A stretch of DNA of 64,000 nt. It comes from an uncultured Flavobacteriales bacterium (GTDB taxonomy: Bacteria; Bacteroidota; Bacteroidia; Flavobacteriales; Crocinitomicaceae). The notes beneath the pieces were generated by a model. The model did not search any database. It saw only the letters and a list, made by a program, of their open reading frames with translations, and was not told where the DNA came from. The stretch covers positions 1-64,000 of the forward strand of contig CAMLFH010000019.1 in the NCBI GenBank assembly GCA_946479285.1, in the 5' to 3' direction. The position numbers and the translations under genes were made by a program. Positions 61,009 through 64,000 of this stretch are shown here, piece after piece (position 1 is the first letter of the stretch; the number at the start of each line of letters is the position of its first letter).

Positions 61009-63111
61009 ATGAAGAATTTTCTCCGATTACTCTCATTGTTTTCATTTACTCCATTTATCGTGAATTCACAAAACCAGTCGCCCTTCCCCATAGCTAAAGA
61101 AGTTCCTAAAGAACTTGTTAAACACAATCATGTTCGGAACGATCCATATTTTTGGATGAATGAGCGCGATTCAAAGCCTGTACTGGATTATATAGCTGAA
61201 GAAAATAATTACTCGAAAGCTTTTTTTGATCAAAAAGAGAAATTGGTCAATACTTTTCTCAAGGAATTCGACAATCGAATTAACCCGGAAGAAACCAGTG
61301 CTCCGTTTGAAGTACAGGGGAAAACTTTTCAGTGGCGGCAAATCAAAGACCTGGATTACAGGCAGCTCATTTTGATCGAAGGCCAGAAAGAAACGGTATT
61401 CTTTGATGAGAACCTAATGGCGAAAGGTCATGAATATTATGCATTGGGAGATTTCTCTATTTCGCCCAACAATGAATTGACGGCTTTTTCACAGGATAAG
61501 ATCGGTCGAAGAAATTATAGTATCTCCTTCCGGGAAAACAAAACCGGCAAAATCTTAAAAGAACAAATTCAGAACACAGACGGAAGTGTTTTGTGGGCAA
61601 ACGACAATAAAACGCTTTTTTATGTCAAGAAAGACCCCACTACCCTGCGCGAATTTCAAATCTACAAACATGTTTTGGGGACCAGCGCTTCAAAAGACGA
61701 ATTGGTTTTCGAAGAAAAAGACGAGCGATTCTATGTTTACCTGACTAAAACCCTTGATAAAAAGTTTATACTTATTCACTTAGTCAGCAGCACCAGCTCT
61801 GAAACCTGGATGATCAATGCAGACAAACCGGCCGACAAAGCAAGCTGTTTCTTAAAGCGCGAAAAAGATCATTTATACGAAGTCAGCCACCACGAAAATG
61901 GTTTTTACATCGTCACCAATCAAAACAGTCCGAACCGAAAGCTGGTTTTCTCCAAATCTGTTCCTGCTTCCATTGAAAGTTGCGAAGTATTAATGGATCA
62001 CAATCCGGAAGTTTATTTGGACGAAGTCGAAGTTTTTAAAAATTTCCTGGCTGTTCAGTCGCGAAAGATGGGACGGACCGAAATTTTTGTGGGAGATTTA
62101 AACGCTCGCAATTTCTCCACGATTTCCATGCCCGAAGAGGTTTACGAACTAAATTTCAGTTTCAACGATAATTACGAATCGAAAGCAGTCCATTACCATT
62201 ACACCTCATTCACTACTCCGGGTTCGATCTACAAATACAATGTTGACAGCAAAACTTCCGAATTATTCTTCCAAAAAACACTGATCGACAAGAACTTCAA
62301 TCCTTCAAACTACGTTTCTAAAAGAATTTGGGCAATCGCAAATGATGGTCAGAAAATCCCCATTTCCATTGTCTATAAAAAAGGAATAGACCTGAAGAAA
62401 GCTCCGCTCCTGCTCTATGGTTATGGAAGTTATGGTGTAACTATTCCGGCAGCATTTTCGGCAACACGCTTAAGTTTGCTCGACAGAGGTTTTGTTTACG
62501 CCGTTGCTCACATCCGCGGTGGGAAATTCCTGGGCGAACATTGGTACCAGGATGGTAAATTGAATCAGAAACGAAATACTTTTACTGATTTCATCAATGC
62601 TGCCGAATGGATGGCTTTGAAAGGATATTGCGATCCCAATTCAATCTATGCACAAGGTGGAAGCGCCGGCGGTTTATTGATGGGTGCTGTAACGAATATG
62701 GCTCCTTACGTTTTTAAAGGAGTAATTGCACAAGTTGCTTTTGTAGATGTAATTTCTACGATGCTGGATGAAAGCATTCCTTTAACAGTCGGCGAATACG
62801 AAGAATGGGGAAATCCGAATGAAGAAGATGCCTATTGGTATATGCTTAGCTATTCTCCTTACGACCATGTTCGGAAAATGGATTACCCGGCTATGCTGAT
62901 CACAACCGGCTATCACGATTCACAGGTTCAATATTGGGAACCTTTGAAATGGGTGGCAAAATTGAGAAAATACAATACCGGAACTGCTCCGATCCTGTTT
63001 GATTGCACGATGAGTGCCGGACATGGCGGAGGTTCCGGAAGATCTACAGAAAGACTGGAGGTTGCAAAAGAATTCGCATTTTTGTGTTCCATACAAGGGA
63101 TTAATGAGTAG
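61009..63111 (+). CDS. ptrB: Oligopeptidase B-like prolyl oligopeptidase (S9A)
   Basis: The 700-residue enzyme has a signal peptide (about 1-21), a beta-propeller (about 90-430) and an alpha/beta hydrolase domain with Ser552 (GGSAGGLLMG), Asp637 (HDSQVQYWEP) and His672 (AGHGGGSGR). YGSYG and RGGKFLGEHW are oligopeptidase-B signatures. It should cleave after basic residues in peptides up to about 30 residues, here in the periplasm. It overlaps the DUF4421 gene by 8 nt. The transcript is probably leaderless. Confidence 0.93.
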   Translation: MKNFLRLLSLFSFTPFIVNSQNQSPFPIAKEVPKELVKHNHVRNDPYFWMNERDSKPVLDYIAEENNYSKAFFDQKEKLVNTFLKEFDNRINPEETSAPFEVQGKTFQWRQIKDLDYRQLILIEGQKETVFFDENLMAKGHEYYALGDFSISPNNELTAFSQDKIGRRNYSISFRENKTGKILKEQIQNTDGSVLWANDNKTLFYVKKDPTTLREFQIYKHVLGTSASKDELVFEEKDERFYVYLTKTLDKKFILIHLVSSTSSETWMINADKPADKASCFLKREKDHLYEVSHHENGFYIVTNQNSPNRKLVFSKSVPASIESCEVLMDHNPEVYLDEVEVFKNFLAVQSRKMGRTEIFVGDLNARNFSTISMPEEVYELNFSFNDNYESKAVHYHYTSFTTPGSIYKYNVDSKTSELFFQKTLIDKNFNPSNYVSKRIWAIANDGQKIPISIVYKKGIDLKKAPLLLYGYGSYGVTIPAAFSATRLSLLDRGFVYAVAHIRGGKFLGEHWYQDGKLNQKRNTFTDFINAAEWMALKGYCDPNSIYAQGGSAGGLLMGAVTNMAPYVFKGVIAQVAFVDVISTMLDESIPLTVGEYEEWGNPNEEDAYWYMLSYSPYDHVRKMDYPAMLITTGYHDSQVQYWEPLKWVAKLRKYNTGTAPILFDCTMSAGHGGGSGRSTERLEVAKEFAFLCSIQGINE

Positions 63112-64000
63112 AATAGGAATTCTCATAGTATTTTTAAGCTTATTCTCGTCAAGTGCTTTTTGCCAGGATGCAGATACGCTGCTGCCCTACCAAAAATACC
63201 GGAATCGACTAGTTTTGTATGCGGATTTTGGATGGAGTACTGCTCCCATGTCCATTTCCTATCCTTTCACTGAAGGGATCAAAAACGTAAAATTCAGAAA
63301 CAACTTTAATCCTGTTCTGGGATTTGGTTTTTCCTACAAATGGATGTCTTTGCGCTTTGGAATTACCTTACCGAATTCTGTTCGCTCCAAGAAGAAATTT
63401 GGGAAAACAAAATACATCGACTTTGGATTCGACTTTAGTTACAAGAACATGTATTTTGATGTTGACTGGCATTTGTACCAGGGATATGCCATGAAACATG
63501 CAGATCGGTGGAACGATACCATTCCTCCGAACGACCCAAACCTCATTCGCGGAGACATCAATGCAGCCAGTTTTTCTATTAACGCCTGGCAATTCTTTAA
63601 AAACGAATTTAAAATGGCTGCTTTTAAAGGGAAAACGGCTTCTTACCACCGTGACGTTAGAACATTCTATTTGAAATACACCACAAACTACCACGGCATT
63701 TCTTCCAATCAGCCCATTATTCCTATCGAATTGCAGGATTCTACTGAAAGCAAAACTTCATCAAGTGTCATTGCGGCTTTTGATGTGGGAGTTGTTCCCG
63801 GCTATGCTTATGTGCGCAGATGGCGCATGTTCCAGCTTGGAATCATGGGTGGATTAGGATTAGTCATTCAATCCAAGCTTTATACTTTCGACGGCACAAC
63901 CCGCAGTTTCCTGGGACTCGCACCACGTGTGGATTTCAAAATCGTTGGCGGAATCAACAAGCCGAAATACTTCATCATGTTTGTTAGCGACTTCGACAAT
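63104..64000 (+). CDS. DUF4421 family protein, cut by the window end
   Basis: The visible 299 codons from ATG 63104 are open to the window edge. They start with a signal peptide (SRIGILIVFLSLFSSSAFCQ) and have the DUF4421 pattern: NNFNPVLGFGFSYKWMSLRFG, then FDFSYKNMYFDVDWHLYQGY. This family is a predicted outer-membrane barrel. Its start overlaps the oligopeptidase B stop by 8 nt, so they are translationally coupled. The stop codon lies beyond the window. Confidence 0.85.
   Translation, partial: MSRIGILIVFLSLFSSSAFCQDADTLLPYQKYRNRLVLYADFGWSTAPMSISYPFTEGIKNVKFRNNFNPVLGFGFSYKWMSLRFGITLPNSVRSKKKFGKTKYIDFGFDFSYKNMYFDVDWHLYQGYAMKHADRWNDTIPPNDPNLIRGDINAASFSINAWQFFKNEFKMAAFKGKTASYHRDVRTFYLKYTTNYHGISSNQPIIPIELQDSTESKTSSSVIAAFDVGVVPGYAYVRRWRMFQLGIMGGLGLVIQSKLYTFDGTTRSFLGLAPRVDFKIVGGINKPKYFIMFVSDFDN

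Noticed and set aside
1..64000. tRNA, rRNA, riboswitch, insertion sequence, integron or prophage genes
   Set aside because: I looked for T-loop (GGTTCGAATCC-like) and rRNA signatures, transposase and integrase motifs and found none. A covariance search would be decisive and could still find something short.

Overview
The window looks like a chromosomal segment of a Bacteroidetes bacterium, most likely Flavobacteriales and possibly Crocinitomicaceae (Fluviicola-like). Support is indirect: DNA of moderate to low GC, promoter-like -7 boxes TAnnTTTG in place of E. coli-type -10 boxes, no Shine-Dalgarno sequences, a short (288-residue) primary sigma factor, a long NusB, a GAPDH with a 130-residue N-terminal extension, TonB-dependent receptors, and families typical of the phylum (DUF3078, DUF4421, DUF2807, DUF1573). 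Species placement is inference. I saw no tRNA, rRNA, CRISPR array, insertion sequence, phage gene or integron.

Layout. 1-3.9 kb: an ECF sigma factor overlapping a membrane partner with a DUF2807 domain, two paralogous membrane proteins, and pcm. 4-10.7 kb (+): acyl-CoA carboxylase beta subunit, elaA-type acetyltransferase, M13 metallopeptidase lipoprotein, a secreted orphan and an SPFH protein, with an unlisted 50-residue gene on the minus strand. 10.8-18.6 kb: VWA membrane protein, DUF3078 porin-like protein, thiolase, an Arg-rich small secreted protein, then yajC, DUF1573 lipoprotein, nusB and a leucine-type dehydrogenase. 18.7-28.5 kb: half ABC exporter, mnmA, HTH regulator, two DjlA-like J-domain proteins, DUF3820, a histidine kinase, pepD and a VF530 protein. 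28.7-33.7 kb: ettA and five small membrane proteins. 33.8-49.5 kb: DEAD/DEAH helicase, TonB receptor, MarR regulator, a minus-strand run dapF-hypothetical-GNAT-mltG-glycosylasparaginase-beta-mannosidase, then htrA, rpoD and gap on plus. 49.6-55.8 kb: a probable metal-uptake TonB receptor plus Cys/His-rich lipoprotein behind a double operator, three lipoproteins, HMG-CoA lyase-like protein and pyrD. 55.9-64 kb: two tandem beta-barrel proteins, ECF sigma factor, di-haem peroxidase, methyltransferase, oligopeptidase B and a DUF4421 protein cut by the window edge.

How genes work together. Most genes are housekeeping and envelope functions. Notable joint units are the glycoprotein-degrading pair at 38.8-42.2 kb (beta-mannosidase and Tat-exported glycosylasparaginase, overlapping by 7 nt), the putative zinc-type uptake unit at 49.6-52.1 kb, and the sigma/membrane-partner pair at 0.2-1.8 kb.

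The most distinctive feature is the intergenic DNA. At least seven copies of short palindromes (core GCGAT..ATCGC between GTAGG and CCTAC, with one divergent variant) sit just behind stop codons. An 85-bp element carrying its own intrinsic terminator occurs twice in opposite orientation, each time right behind a gene. Further families are CACGAAG/CGCAAAG mosaics, a 7x octamer tandem repeat, a 2.2x 58-bp tandem repeat with an internal hairpin, and a 22-bp perfect palindrome abutting the mnmA promoter. I found no clear new multi-gene system; the repeat families and the double-operator metal receptor are the best leads.
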